A stretch of 20,178 nt of DNA from positions 1 through 20,178 of the IMG/VR virus record IMGVR_UViG_3300006924_000280, one strand, 5' to 3'. Shown here piece by piece: positions 1-7,508 of the stretch (the stretch's first letter is position 1; the number at the start of each line of letters is the position of its first letter). Under the pieces are notes generated by a model. The model did not search any database. It worked only from the letters and a program-made list of their open reading frames with translations, and had not been told where the DNA came from. Origin of the DNA: a virus. The position numbers were made by a program, and so were the translations under genes.

Positions 1-3000
1 TTAAAATCGTTTAGTAGCGGTCTTAACTCAACTTTAGGTTTTGCATTTAAAGCACTAGGATCAGTACTAGGTGCTACCACAGGACAACTAACAAATTTTG
101 CCGGCGCAGTACAAAATAGTAATAGTATTACTGAGTTTCTTGGTCAAGTACCTATATTAGGCTCAGCACTTGCAAAAGCAAGTGCTTACTTCGATAAAAG
201 TCTAGGAACTTTTCAACAGTTAAGTGAATCAGGTGCAGCCTTTGGTAACAATATGATGGCAATGCGAACAGCATCAGCAGAAGCAGGTCTTAGTTTAGAT
301 CAATTTGCAGATATGGTTTCAGCAAACTCAGCTAACATGACTTTGTTAGGTGGCACAGTTACAGGTGGTGCACAGCGTTTAGGTAAATTAACCAAATCAC
401 TTAGAAGTGTAGAAAACGGTATGTTTGGTTTAGGTTTCACACAAGAGTCATTAAATGAAGGCATGGCTGATTATATTGAAAACCAAGCAAGAGCAGGACA
501 ACTTAGAGGAAGAACAGATGCATCATTAACAGCTGGTGCTAAAAGTTATCTGTTAGAAATAGACAAACTTGCAAAAGTTACTGGTAAAAGTAGAAAACAA
601 TTACAAGAAGAAATAAACGGCAGAATGGAAGCGGCAAATATCAACGTGCTTGCTTCTAAATTAAGTGGCAAAGGATTAGAAAACTTCCAAAACAACTTAC
701 AATTTTCTTCTGATATTATGGGCAAGTCAGGACCAGCATTTAGTGATGCATTAGGTGATATGGCTGACGGTGTTTCTCAAACACCACTAGCACAATATTT
801 AGAAGCAAACGTATCCGGTCTAAAAGAACTACAAGTAGCAAACGCAACAGGAGCAATTAGTCAAGAAGAATATAAAGCTCGTCTAATGAAGATGCTTCCA
901 GAGATTACTAAATTAGCAGATACTATGGGTGCGGCAGGTACATCAGCATTGGCCCAAACTGAAGGCATGGGAGAGTTTGTACAAATGACTGCTGATGCTA
1001 GGACAGCAGGTCAACGTGAAATAGATATGAGAAAAGCCGCGGCTGAACAACAGAAAAAAGATTCTGTTACTGATGTGTTCGCTAAGTTTAAACAAACTAT
1101 ACAAACTATTAGAAGTAACATTGAAGAAGCATTACTTAAATCAGGCGTAATGGACACACTAGGTACTGCATTATCAGGTATAAGCAATACACTTATAGAA
1201 GTTACTAAAGGAATTACTGAAAATCTAGTAAGATATCTTAAGAGTGATCAGTTTAAAGCAGACGTTGAAAACTTTAAACAAAAAATAGTACAAATGGCCG
1301 TAAAAGCACAAAGCATGGTCAAATATTTAAGATCAGAAGAGTTTAAGAAAAAGTTTGATGACTTTATGGCAAAAATCGGCGAAGGTGTAACTTCAATTAA
1401 GGCGTTTGTTGCTGATGTTACAAACTTAGGATTGAACGAAGCTATTGCAAAAGCACTAGGTGGTGCTGAAGGTCAAACCATCGGTGATGTTGTTAAAGAT
1501 AAATTTAGCGAAATGATCGGCGGCATTGATTTTTCAGGCATTGCTGTAAAGTTAGGACTTGCTATTACTGGACTGTTCGTAGGTGCAAAAGTTATTGGCG
1601 CAATGAAAAGCGGTATTGGCAGTATGTTTGGCGGATTATTTGGTGGTACCAAAGGAGGTGCTGTTAAAGGTCCAGCAGGTGCAGGCAAAGCAGGTAAAGG
1701 TGTTGGAGACTTTGTTGGCAATGTAGGCGGTGGTGTTCTCAAAGGTGTTGCTAAAGGATTAGCGGCATTTGGCAATCCACAAGTAGCAATAGGTGGCGCA
1801 GTACTAGCAGGAGTTATTCTTGTTATTGGTGCGGCAGTTGCAGGTGCTACGTGGTTAGTAGGTAAATCATTACCAACGTTTGCAGACGGCATGAAGTCCT
1901 TTGAAGATATAGATGGTGCTAAACTTTCGGCGGCAGGAAAAGGTATGCTTGCAGTTGCAGGAGGCATGGCGGCATTTGGTGCAGGTACAGCAGTTGCAGG
2001 ATTAGGAAACTTAGTAGGCGGAATAGCAGATGGCATTGGTGCATTGTTTGGTGCTGAAAAAGCAAATCCATTAGAACAGTTATTAGAATTTCAAAAATAC
2101 ACAATCGACGAAGCAAAAGTCAAAGGCAATGCAAATGCACTAGTTGCATATTCAACTGCAATGGCCGCATATGGCGGTGGTACAGCGGCAAGTGGATTAG
2201 GTTCATTAGTAAGTGGAATAGCAACAGGTATTACATCGTTCTTTGGCGGTGAAACTGGCATACCATATGATGATATAATTAAATTCCAAGGTTATGCTTT
2301 TGATACAGAAAAAGTAAAAGCAAATGCGGCCGCAATGGTAGCATTTAACGAAGCATTAACTTCTAGCTCGGGTGCAGGCGCAAAAAGCGGTGTAGGAAAT
2401 GCAGTTGGAGCAATTGGCAATGCTATTGCAGGATTCTTTGGAGCTAAAACACCATTTGATAAAGTAAAAGATTTTGGAGCATTAGAATTAAATGCTGAAG
2501 GCGTTAAAACAAATGCTGAAGCAATGGTTCATATGGCAAATGCTCTAAACTCATTTACAAGTGGAGAAGCAGGCGAGATTGAAATCTCTAAAAAAACTGT
2601 TACATCATTAGAACGTTTAGCAGGAATGGATAGCACAGGTATTGCTACATTATCTACTAATTTACAAAGTATGGCCGCAATGACAGGCTTAGACGCGAAT
2701 ATTACTTCACTCAATTCGCTTGACACAGAGAGCATAACCAGTTATAATACAGCAATGAAAGAATTAGTTGAAGTATTAGGCGAATTAAATGATGAACTTG
2801 CCAAAGATAATAAACTTGGGTTTGGCTCAGGAACTAATGCAGGTGATGTTGTAGCTAAAATGGACACAATAGGCGGCGGCGGATCCGGCACTGGTAGCTC
2901 AGAACAACTAGATCGGTTAAATATGTTAGTTGCTTCGTTATCTGAAATAATGAGAGAAGTAAGTACAAATACCAAAGCGACTGCTACTAATACTAGTGGA

Positions 3001-3015
3001 AACATTTACGGTTAG
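1..3015 (+). CDS. Large tape-measure-like virion protein, 3' part (5' end outside window)
   Basis: The frame is open from base 1 to the TAG at 3013-3015, giving 1004 residues with no start in the window; the first ATG (253) is internal because the upstream codons read on in the same style. The protein is rich in Ala, Gly and Ser. It has an extended, probably helical N-terminal half, then hydrophobic stretches (around 1549-1620 and a 25-residue membrane-like segment at 1783-1863), then three internal repeats of about 65 residues (1936-2540), and a Gly/Ser/Thr-rich C-terminus. Length, hydrophobic segments and internal repeats resemble tail tape-measure proteins, which set tail length and pass into the host envelope. 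In T4 the gene before the portal is the tail tube gp19, and the T4 tape measure gp29 lies elsewhere, so this placement differs from T4. The family is inferred from composition and context; I recognise no diagnostic motif. It could be another large structural protein. Confidence 0.6.
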   Translation, partial: LKSFSSGLNSTLGFAFKALGSVLGATTGQLTNFAGAVQNSNSITEFLGQVPILGSALAKASAYFDKSLGTFQQLSESGAAFGNNMMAMRTASAEAGLSLDQFADMVSANSANMTLLGGTVTGGAQRLGKLTKSLRSVENGMFGLGFTQESLNEGMADYIENQARAGQLRGRTDASLTAGAKSYLLEIDKLAKVTGKSRKQLQEEINGRMEAANINVLASKLSGKGLENFQNNLQFSSDIMGKSGPAFSDALGDMADGVSQTPLAQYLEANVSGLKELQVANATGAISQEEYKARLMKMLPEITKLADTMGAAGTSALAQTEGMGEFVQMTADARTAGQREIDMRKAAAEQQKKDSVTDVFAKFKQTIQTIRSNIEEALLKSGVMDTLGTALSGISNTLIEVTKGITENLVRYLKSDQFKADVENFKQKIVQMAVKAQSMVKYLRSEEFKKKFDDFMAKIGEGVTSIKAFVADVTNLGLNEAIAKALGGAEGQTIGDVVKDKFSEMIGGIDFSGIAVKLGLAITGLFVGAKVIGAMKSGIGSMFGGLFGGTKGGAVKGPAGAGKAGKGVGDFVGNVGGGVLKGVAKGLAAFGNPQVAIGGAVLAGVILVIGAAVAGATWLVGKSLPTFADGMKSFEDIDGAKLSAAGKGMLAVAGGMAAFGAGTAVAGLGNLVGGIADGIGALFGAEKANPLEQLLEFQKYTIDEAKVKGNANALVAYSTAMAAYGGGTAASGLGSLVSGIATGITSFFGGETGIPYDDIIKFQGYAFDTEKVKANAAAMVAFNEALTSSSGAGAKSGVGNAVGAIGNAIAGFFGAKTPFDKVKDFGALELNAEGVKTNAEAMVHMANALNSFTSGEAGEIEISKKTVTSLERLAGMDSTGIATLSTNLQSMAAMTGLDANITSLNSLDTESITSYNTAMKELVEVLGELNDELAKDNKLGFGSGTNAGDVVAKMDTIGGGGSGTGSSEQLDRLNMLVASLSEIMREVSTNTKATATNTSGNIYG
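1936..2540 (+). repeat. Three tandem degenerate repeats of about 65 codons in the tape-measure-like gene
   Basis: Each unit has the plan 'A.MAAYGGGTA..GLG.LV.GIA.GI..FFG....P...I..FQ.Y..D..KVK.NA.AMVA'. The equivalent AAFGAG / AAYGGG / SSSGAG blocks start near 1970, 2164 and 2362, a spacing of about 195 bases. The third copy is the most diverged. Each copy has a hydrophobic glycine-rich helix followed by a charged amphipathic part. Confidence 0.75.
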
Positions 3016-3023
3016 GAAATTAT

Positions 3024-4778
3024 ATGAGTTGGAAAAAACATTTTACACCAGTTAAAACTGGTAATAACACAGAAGGAAGTTACAGTCCGTTTACTGCACG
3101 AAGTGCCGGTGGCGGTCAAGCTGGTCCTGCACGTTCTAACTACTCATCGTACTTACCAGATGTATACATAGGTAGTCCAAATCGTGTTGAACGTTATGGT
3201 CAATACAATACAATGGATATGGATAGTGAGGTAAATGCCGCACTTGATATTCTTGCAGAATTTACTACACAACAAAACAAACAAAATAAAACTCCGTTTT
3301 TAATTGACTTTAAAACTAAAGCAACAAATTCAGAAATTACAATTATATCGCAATACTTACAACAGTGGAGTAAATTACAAAACTTTGAAACACGTATGTT
3401 CCGTTTAATGCGTAACGTGTTTAAGTATGGTGATGCATTTTTTGTTAGAGATCCAGAAACTAAAAAATTGTTTCATGTTGATCCTGCAAAAGTTTCAAAA
3501 ATTATTGTTAACGAAAGTCAAGGTAAAACACCTGAACAATATCTAGTAAAAGACTTTAATTTAAACTTTGCTGAAATGGTAGCAACAACTCCATATCAAA
3601 CAACTGGTCAAGGATCAGGAGGCACAGGCGATGCAGGTTACTTAACTGGCGGCGTTCGTGGCATGGTTGGTAATTCAAGTACAAGTGCAGGCGGTGGACG
3701 TTTTCAACAAGGCGAAAATGAAATTGCAGTTGCATCAGAACACGTTATACATTTAAGTTTATCAGAAGGATTAGACTTAAATTATCCGTTTGGTAATTCA
3801 TTACTAGAAACAGTATTCAAAGTATTCAAACAAAAAGAATTGCTCGAAGATGCGATTATCATATATCGTGTACAAAGAGCTCCAGAAAGAAGAGTATTCT
3901 ACGTTGATGTGGGCAACATGCCATCACACCTTGCTATGCAATTTGTTGAGCGTGTTAAGACGGAAATTCATCAAAGACGAATCCCATCGCAAACGGGGGG
4001 TGGCCAAAACGTTATAGACTCAGCTTACAATCCCCTATCAATTAACGAAGACTACTTCTTCCCACAAACTGCTGAAGGTAGAGGATCTAAAGTTGAAACA
4101 TTGCCAGGCGGTACTAACCTCGGAGAGATAGATGACCTTAGATATTTTACTAATAAGCTCGTACGCGGTTTACGAATCCCTAGTTCATACTTACCGACCG
4201 GGCCTGATGATGGAAATTCTCAGTACACTGACGGACGAGTTGGAACAGCATACATACAAGAACTAAGATTTAATACATACTGTGAACGTTTACAGAATTT
4301 AGTAGTTGAAGAATTTAACCAAGAATTTAAACGTTACATTTTAGAAAAAGGTGTAAACATTGACACAGCAATGTTTGATCTTAAATTTCAACCTCCACAA
4401 AACTTTGCAAGTTATAGACAAAGTGAGATTGATAATGCAAGAGTACCTACGTATTCACAAATGAGTGCAATACCTTATATTTCAAATCGTTTTGCAATGT
4501 CACGTTTCTTAGGAATGAGCGATGAAGAGATTGCAGAAAACGAAAGACTATGGCGCGAAGAAAATGATGAAAATTTAGAAGCGCAAAATACCGATGCCGC
4601 AGGAGAGATGCGTGGTGCAGGAATAAGCGGAGCAGGTATAAGTTCAGACTTAGGGAACATTGAAGACGATGCAACAGAAGAACCAGATCCAACACTTGGT
4701 GGAGATGAAATGGCTGGCGCAACCCCTGAAGCAGGAGCAGAAGAAACCGCACCTCCGGCAACGGATCAAACGATATAA
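3024..4778 (+). CDS. 20: Portal vertex protein, T4 gp20 family
   Basis: A 584-residue protein matching the T4-like portal family in length (T4 gp20 is 524 aa) and in its central region: the 'MDMDSEVNAALDILAEF' block near residues 64-80, 'RNVFKYGDAFFVRDP' near 129-143, and 'GLRIPSSYLPTGPDDGN' in the second half. The portal forms the dodecameric ring at one capsid vertex, starts head assembly and is the channel for DNA packaging. The C-terminal 60 residues are acidic, Ala/Gly/Pro-rich and probably disordered. The ATG at 3024 has an AGGA ribosome site overlapping the TAG of the upstream gene, so the two are closely coupled. The TAA is part of a late-promoter box that serves the next gene. The call rests on several conserved blocks plus the following gp67-21-22-23 order. 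Confidence 0.95.
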   Translation: MSWKKHFTPVKTGNNTEGSYSPFTARSAGGGQAGPARSNYSSYLPDVYIGSPNRVERYGQYNTMDMDSEVNAALDILAEFTTQQNKQNKTPFLIDFKTKATNSEITIISQYLQQWSKLQNFETRMFRLMRNVFKYGDAFFVRDPETKKLFHVDPAKVSKIIVNESQGKTPEQYLVKDFNLNFAEMVATTPYQTTGQGSGGTGDAGYLTGGVRGMVGNSSTSAGGGRFQQGENEIAVASEHVIHLSLSEGLDLNYPFGNSLLETVFKVFKQKELLEDAIIIYRVQRAPERRVFYVDVGNMPSHLAMQFVERVKTEIHQRRIPSQTGGGQNVIDSAYNPLSINEDYFFPQTAEGRGSKVETLPGGTNLGEIDDLRYFTNKLVRGLRIPSSYLPTGPDDGNSQYTDGRVGTAYIQELRFNTYCERLQNLVVEEFNQEFKRYILEKGVNIDTAMFDLKFQPPQNFASYRQSEIDNARVPTYSQMSAIPYISNRFAMSRFLGMSDEEIAENERLWREENDENLEAQNTDAAGEMRGAGISGAGISSDLGNIEDDATEEPDPTLGGDEMAGATPEAGAEETAPPATDQTI

Positions 4779-4781
4779 ATA
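4774..4781 (+). promoter_or_regulatory. T4-type late promoter TATAAATA
   Basis: A perfect T4 late -10 box, read by sigma-gp55 / sliding-clamp-activated polymerase in T4-like phages. It overlaps the portal stop codon and lies only five bases before the next ATG. Initiation at the usual distance would fall at or next to that ATG, giving a leaderless or nearly leaderless transcript for the 81-aa gene; the downstream genes would have normal leaders. Confidence 0.6.
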
Positions 4782-4786
4782 CTAAC

Positions 4787-5032
4787 ATGATACTACGTGA
4801 ACTATTCTACTATGACAAAGAAACATTCGACAATGTCGAAGACGATCGCTATGAAGAACGCGATGACGAGTCCCCAATTGAATATAATGATACACGTAAG
4901 ACACGGTTAACACTTCGTCAAATCAATAAAGTCCGCAAGGCGTCTGAACTACATAGCAGTGAACAATCAGAAGAATTAAATTTTGTGCGTCAAATGTATG
5001 GAGTGGCAGCCAATGCCGAAGCGGGGGTTTAA
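4787..5032 (+). CDS. Conserved small charged protein between portal and core genes
   Basis: An 81-residue highly charged protein. The first half is acidic (YDKETFDNVEDDRYEERDDE) and is followed by a basic helix-like stretch 'DTRKTRLTLRQINKVRKASELH' (about residues 36-57), then 'LNFVRQMYG' and an Ala-rich end. It lies where T4 carries small prohead-core genes (67/68), and small proteins of this type are familiar after gp20 in marine T4-like phages, so a role in the prohead core or in scaffold-portal contact is plausible but unproven. The ATG at 4787 has no good ribosome site; the late-promoter box ends five bases upstream. The stop TAA (5030-5032) directly abuts the TTG start of the next gene, so translation is probably coupled. 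Confidence 0.8.
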   Translation: MILRELFYYDKETFDNVEDDRYEERDDESPIEYNDTRKTRLTLRQINKVRKASELHSSEQSEELNFVRQMYGVAANAEAGV

Positions 5033-5761
5033 TTGCCGAAGATAGACAAGTCGCAATACACCAAACAACAATGGAAAATAGTTAGAGAAGAAAGACGTAA
5101 CAAAAAACGTGAACGTCTTATTCGTGAAAACACTGTTCCATTAAACACGTTATTGCAAACAGCAAATAAAGGTAAAGTTGGCTTTGTGCTAGGTAATGGC
5201 ACAAGTAGAAGTAGTATTGATGTTGAAGAATTACAAAAGCATGGTAAAACATATGCATGTAATGCTGTATATAGAAACGGTATTACTCCAGACTATCTAG
5301 TTGCTGTTGATACAAAAATGATACTAGAGATTACAAGCACTGGTTATCACAACAATAATAAAGTTTACACAAATCCTAATAAATCATATTCAGGTATAAA
5401 AAACTTAAATTTTTTCAATCCTAGTAAAGGCTGGTCTAGCGGACCAACAGCATTATGGCTAGCTTCACAGCACGGATATGAAAAAATATACATTCTAGGC
5501 TTTGACTACAAAGGACTAGACGATGGCAAAAGATTAAACAATATATTTGCAAATACACGTAACTACAAAAAATCAACAGATGGTGCAACTTTTTTTGGTA
5601 ACTGGATGCGACAAACCATTGCTGTACTACGTGAAAACCCACATATTGAGTTTAACAGGATAATATTACCTGATAACTATATACCTGACGAACTAAATAC
5701 TTTTGACAATTTGAAGCACATTCTAGTAGATGATTTCAAGGAAATATACGATCTTTCCTAG
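5033..5761 (+). CDS. Rossmann-type glycosyltransferase-like protein (DUF115 / GT42-like)
   Basis: A 242-residue protein beginning with a TTG codon directly after the preceding stop. The first 35 residues are basic. A Rossmann-like core follows: 'VGFVLGNGTSRSSID' (residues 49-63), 'YACNAVYRNGITPDYLVAVD' (74-93) and 'WSSGPTALWLASQHGYEKIYILGFDY' (134-159). The order GNG-x-S...ID, CN..Y, (S/T)SG...A...GY..IY..G.D is the pattern I associate with DUF115/Maf-type proteins and with GT42 sialyltransferases such as CstII, where the GNG loop and the SSG segment bind the nucleotide sugar. Acceptor and donor are unknown, and enzyme activity is inferred. It sits inside the prohead cluster, so it may be co-expressed with capsid genes and could modify a virion or host glycan. 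A non-catalytic role is also possible. No terminator separates it from the gene before it. Confidence 0.7.
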   Translation: MPKIDKSQYTKQQWKIVREERRNKKRERLIRENTVPLNTLLQTANKGKVGFVLGNGTSRSSIDVEELQKHGKTYACNAVYRNGITPDYLVAVDTKMILEITSTGYHNNNKVYTNPNKSYSGIKNLNFFNPSKGWSSGPTALWLASQHGYEKIYILGFDYKGLDDGKRLNNIFANTRNYKKSTDGATFFGNWMRQTIAVLRENPHIEFNRIILPDNYIPDELNTFDNLKHILVDDFKEIYDLS

Positions 5762-5774
5762 CATCTAGTCAAAA

Positions 5775-5791
5775 AGGCGCAAAAATCGCCT
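5775..5791 (-). terminator. Small hairpin AGGCG/CGCCT with an A/T tract suited to the minus strand
   Basis: AGGCG and CGCCT pair across a 7-base loop just after the stop of the glycosyltransferase-like gene. The uniform tract next to it (AAAAA at 5771-5775) lies upstream on the + strand, so only minus-strand RNA would have a U run after the stem. No minus-strand gene is seen in the window, so this may be incidental or may limit antisense transcription. Confidence 0.3.
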
Positions 5792-5810
5792 ATATCTACG
5801 TAGTTTTCCG

Positions 5811-5870
5811 TATAAATAGTAAATACAAATGACAGCCTTACCATAGGTAACAATTTTATAGGAGAAAACA
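5811..5870 (+). promoter_or_regulatory. Late promoter TATAAATA (5811-5818) and leader of the gp67-like gene
   Basis: A perfect late box lies 52 bases before the ATG at 5871. The leader has a small hairpin, TTACC-ATA-GGTAA (5838-5850), and ends in a strong AGGAG ribosome site (5860-5864). This promoter would drive the core, protease, scaffold and capsid genes up to the terminator at 9833. Confidence 0.75.
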
Positions 5871-6842
5871 ATGGCAGATCGCAACAAGTTTGAAGAAATG
5901 CTTGAGCGCCTAATTGCAGAAGACAAAGCAGGTGCTGAAGAATTATTTCACGAAATCGTAGTTGAAAAATCAAGAGACATCTACGAAAATATTTTAGAAA
6001 ATGACTTAGAAGAAGTAGCCGACGAAGAAGTCGACGAAGCTACTGATGAGGAAGTTGATGAAACTACTGATGAAGAAGTAGACGAAGCAACTGACGAAGA
6101 AGTTGATGAAGACGAAGACAAAGTTGATGAAAACTTTGATCTTGATGAATTTGAAGTTGAAGGCGACGACGACATGGGCGGTGACCCAGCAGACGATATG
6201 ATGGGTGACATCGAGGATGCAGTTGACGGCGACGAAGGCGAAGAAGATGAAGGTGGAGAAGGCGATGTTGAAGATCGTGTTGAAGACCTAGAAGATGCAC
6301 TAGACGATCTTAAAGCTGAATTTGAAAAAATGATGGCTGGCGATGAAGGCGAAGAAGCTGGAGACGAAGAAGAAGCTGGTGACGAAGAAGCCCCTGAAGA
6401 AGAGGCTTATAACTTTGGCGAAGCTGAAGAAGATACTGACGAAGCAGTTGAAGAAGCAACAGACGAAGAAGTAGATGAAACTACAGACGAAGAAGTTGAC
6501 GAATCAAAAGAGCCTAAGTCAGACATTGATGTAATGAAAGAGTATGTGGAAAAAGTAACTGCTTCTATGGGCGACAACGGCGCAAACGCTAAGTCAACTG
6601 TAGCAGGTTCTAACGATATGGGCGGAAGTGCAAGTAACATAGTTGCTGGCGGAGAGTCTGATACAAAAGGAACTACTGGCGGATTAGCGGCAAACACTAC
6701 TAAAGATGAAACAGCAGGGAACGTTAACGTACCAGGCGGAAAAGCATCTAAGTCAATGAAAGCTGAACCAAAAGGCCACGGCGCAGAGAAAAAAGGCGCA
6801 GGCGAAACAGCTGACAATAAAAAATCTATAGTCGGCAAATAA
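5871..6842 (+). CDS. 67: Acidic prohead core protein, T4 gp67-like
   Basis: A 323-residue, extremely acidic protein. The first 45 residues resemble the N-terminus of T4 gp67 (an 'LIA.DK.GAEELFHEIV..KSRDIYENIL' helix followed at once by an acidic run), and the gene has the gp67 position between portal and protease. T4 gp67 is only 80 aa, so this version is about four times longer. The extra length is low complexity: an 8-residue repeat '(A/T)DEEVDE(A/T)' at residues 51-80 and again at 189-212, an acidic middle, and a Gly/Lys/Ser/Ala-rich C-terminal 90 residues. A short coiled-coil-like part lies at about 133-155 (VEDRVEDLEDALDDLKAEF). In T4 this protein is part of the scaffold core and is cut to internal peptides by gp21. 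IAE (15-17) and ILE (41-43) fit the relaxed (L/I)-X-E cleavage pattern. The call is by position and composition. Confidence 0.65.
   Translation: MADRNKFEEMLERLIAEDKAGAEELFHEIVVEKSRDIYENILENDLEEVADEEVDEATDEEVDETTDEEVDEATDEEVDEDEDKVDENFDLDEFEVEGDDDMGGDPADDMMGDIEDAVDGDEGEEDEGGEGDVEDRVEDLEDALDDLKAEFEKMMAGDEGEEAGDEEEAGDEEAPEEEAYNFGEAEEDTDEAVEEATDEEVDETTDEEVDESKEPKSDIDVMKEYVEKVTASMGDNGANAKSTVAGSNDMGGSASNIVAGGESDTKGTTGGLAANTTKDETAGNVNVPGGKASKSMKAEPKGHGAEKKGAGETADNKKSIVGK
6021..6110 (+). repeat. 24-base coding repeat (DEEVDEAT), about four copies
   Basis: Near-periodic GAAGAAGTnGAyGAA units encode the 8-residue acidic repeat of the gp67-like protein. Copies differ at synonymous third positions. Confidence 0.8.
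6435..6506 (+). repeat. Second block of the same 24-base acidic repeat, about three copies
   Basis: Encodes TDEAVEEA-TDEEVDET-TDEEVDES, matching the block at 6021-6110 in protein but with different synonymous codons. Confidence 0.75.
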
Positions 6843-6857
6843 TAAGGTTGAACTAGA

Positions 6858-7493
6858 ATGAACAACTTTTTAAGAGAGCACTTGACATTCGACCAGGCTA
6901 ATATAGTCGTTGAGTCTACCGATAACTCCAAAGGAGGCAAAGACCTTTATATGAAAGGTATTTGTATACAAGGCGGTGTGCGTAACGCAAACCAACGTGT
7001 GTATCCTGTAGAAGAAATTGGTAGGGCTGTCAAAACTCTCAATGATCAAATATCCGGAGGATATAGTGTACTCGGGGAAGTTGATCATCCAGAAGGCCTT
7101 AATATTAACTTAGACCGTGTAAGTCACATGATAACAGATTGTTGGATGGACGGCCCAAACGGTTATGGCAAGTTAAAAATTTTACCAACTCCTATGGGAA
7201 AACTAGTTGAAACAATGCTGGAAAGCGGCGTTAAATTAGGTGTTTCCAGTAGGGGCTCTGGTAACGTTTCAGAAGACGGAGGCAATCAAGTCTCCGATTT
7301 TGAAATTATAACAGTTGATGTCGTGGCGCAACCAAGTGCGCCAGGCGCTTACCCAACACCAATCTACGAGCATTTAATGAATGCACGTGGCGGAATGAAG
7401 GCATACGAAATGGCACAGGCAACAAAACAAGACCCAAAGGCACAAAAGTATCTAAAGGAATCGCTAGTGAATATCATTAGCAAACTCCAATAA
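6858..7493 (+). CDS. 21: Prohead core protease, T4 gp21 family
   Basis: A 211-residue protein (T4 gp21 is 212 aa). It has the serine-protease fold shared by T4-type and herpesvirus-type prohead proteases. Likely catalytic residues are His77 in 'GEVDHPEG', the serine in 'LGVSSRGSG' (Ser130 or 131) and possibly Asp154 in 'ITVDVVAQPSAPGAYPTPIYE', a well conserved tail segment. Early in the sequence, 'NANQRVYPVEEIGRAV' is also typical of the family. The enzyme sits in the prohead, and after assembly cleaves scaffold, core proteins and the N-terminus of the major capsid protein, then itself. The ATG at 6858 follows the upstream stop by 15 bases, with a TAAGG site about 10 bases ahead. Confidence 0.95.
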   Translation: MNNFLREHLTFDQANIVVESTDNSKGGKDLYMKGICIQGGVRNANQRVYPVEEIGRAVKTLNDQISGGYSVLGEVDHPEGLNINLDRVSHMITDCWMDGPNGYGKLKILPTPMGKLVETMLESGVKLGVSSRGSGNVSEDGGNQVSDFEIITVDVVAQPSAPGAYPTPIYEHLMNARGGMKAYEMAQATKQDPKAQKYLKESLVNIISKLQ

Positions 7494-7508
7494 CGAGGAG
7501 AAAATAAT

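Noticed and set aside
1473-2036. 187-codon minus-strand ORF inside the tape-measure-like gene
   Set aside because: It mirrors the Ala/Gly-rich + strand codons (giving Pro/Ala-rich sequence) and has no support from context. Other minus-strand ORFs opposite structural genes were set aside for the same reason.
5981-6940. Ser-rich and Leu/His-rich minus-strand ORFs opposite the acidic repeats
   Set aside because: They are the complement of GAA/GAC repeat codons; low complexity is inherited from the + strand gene.
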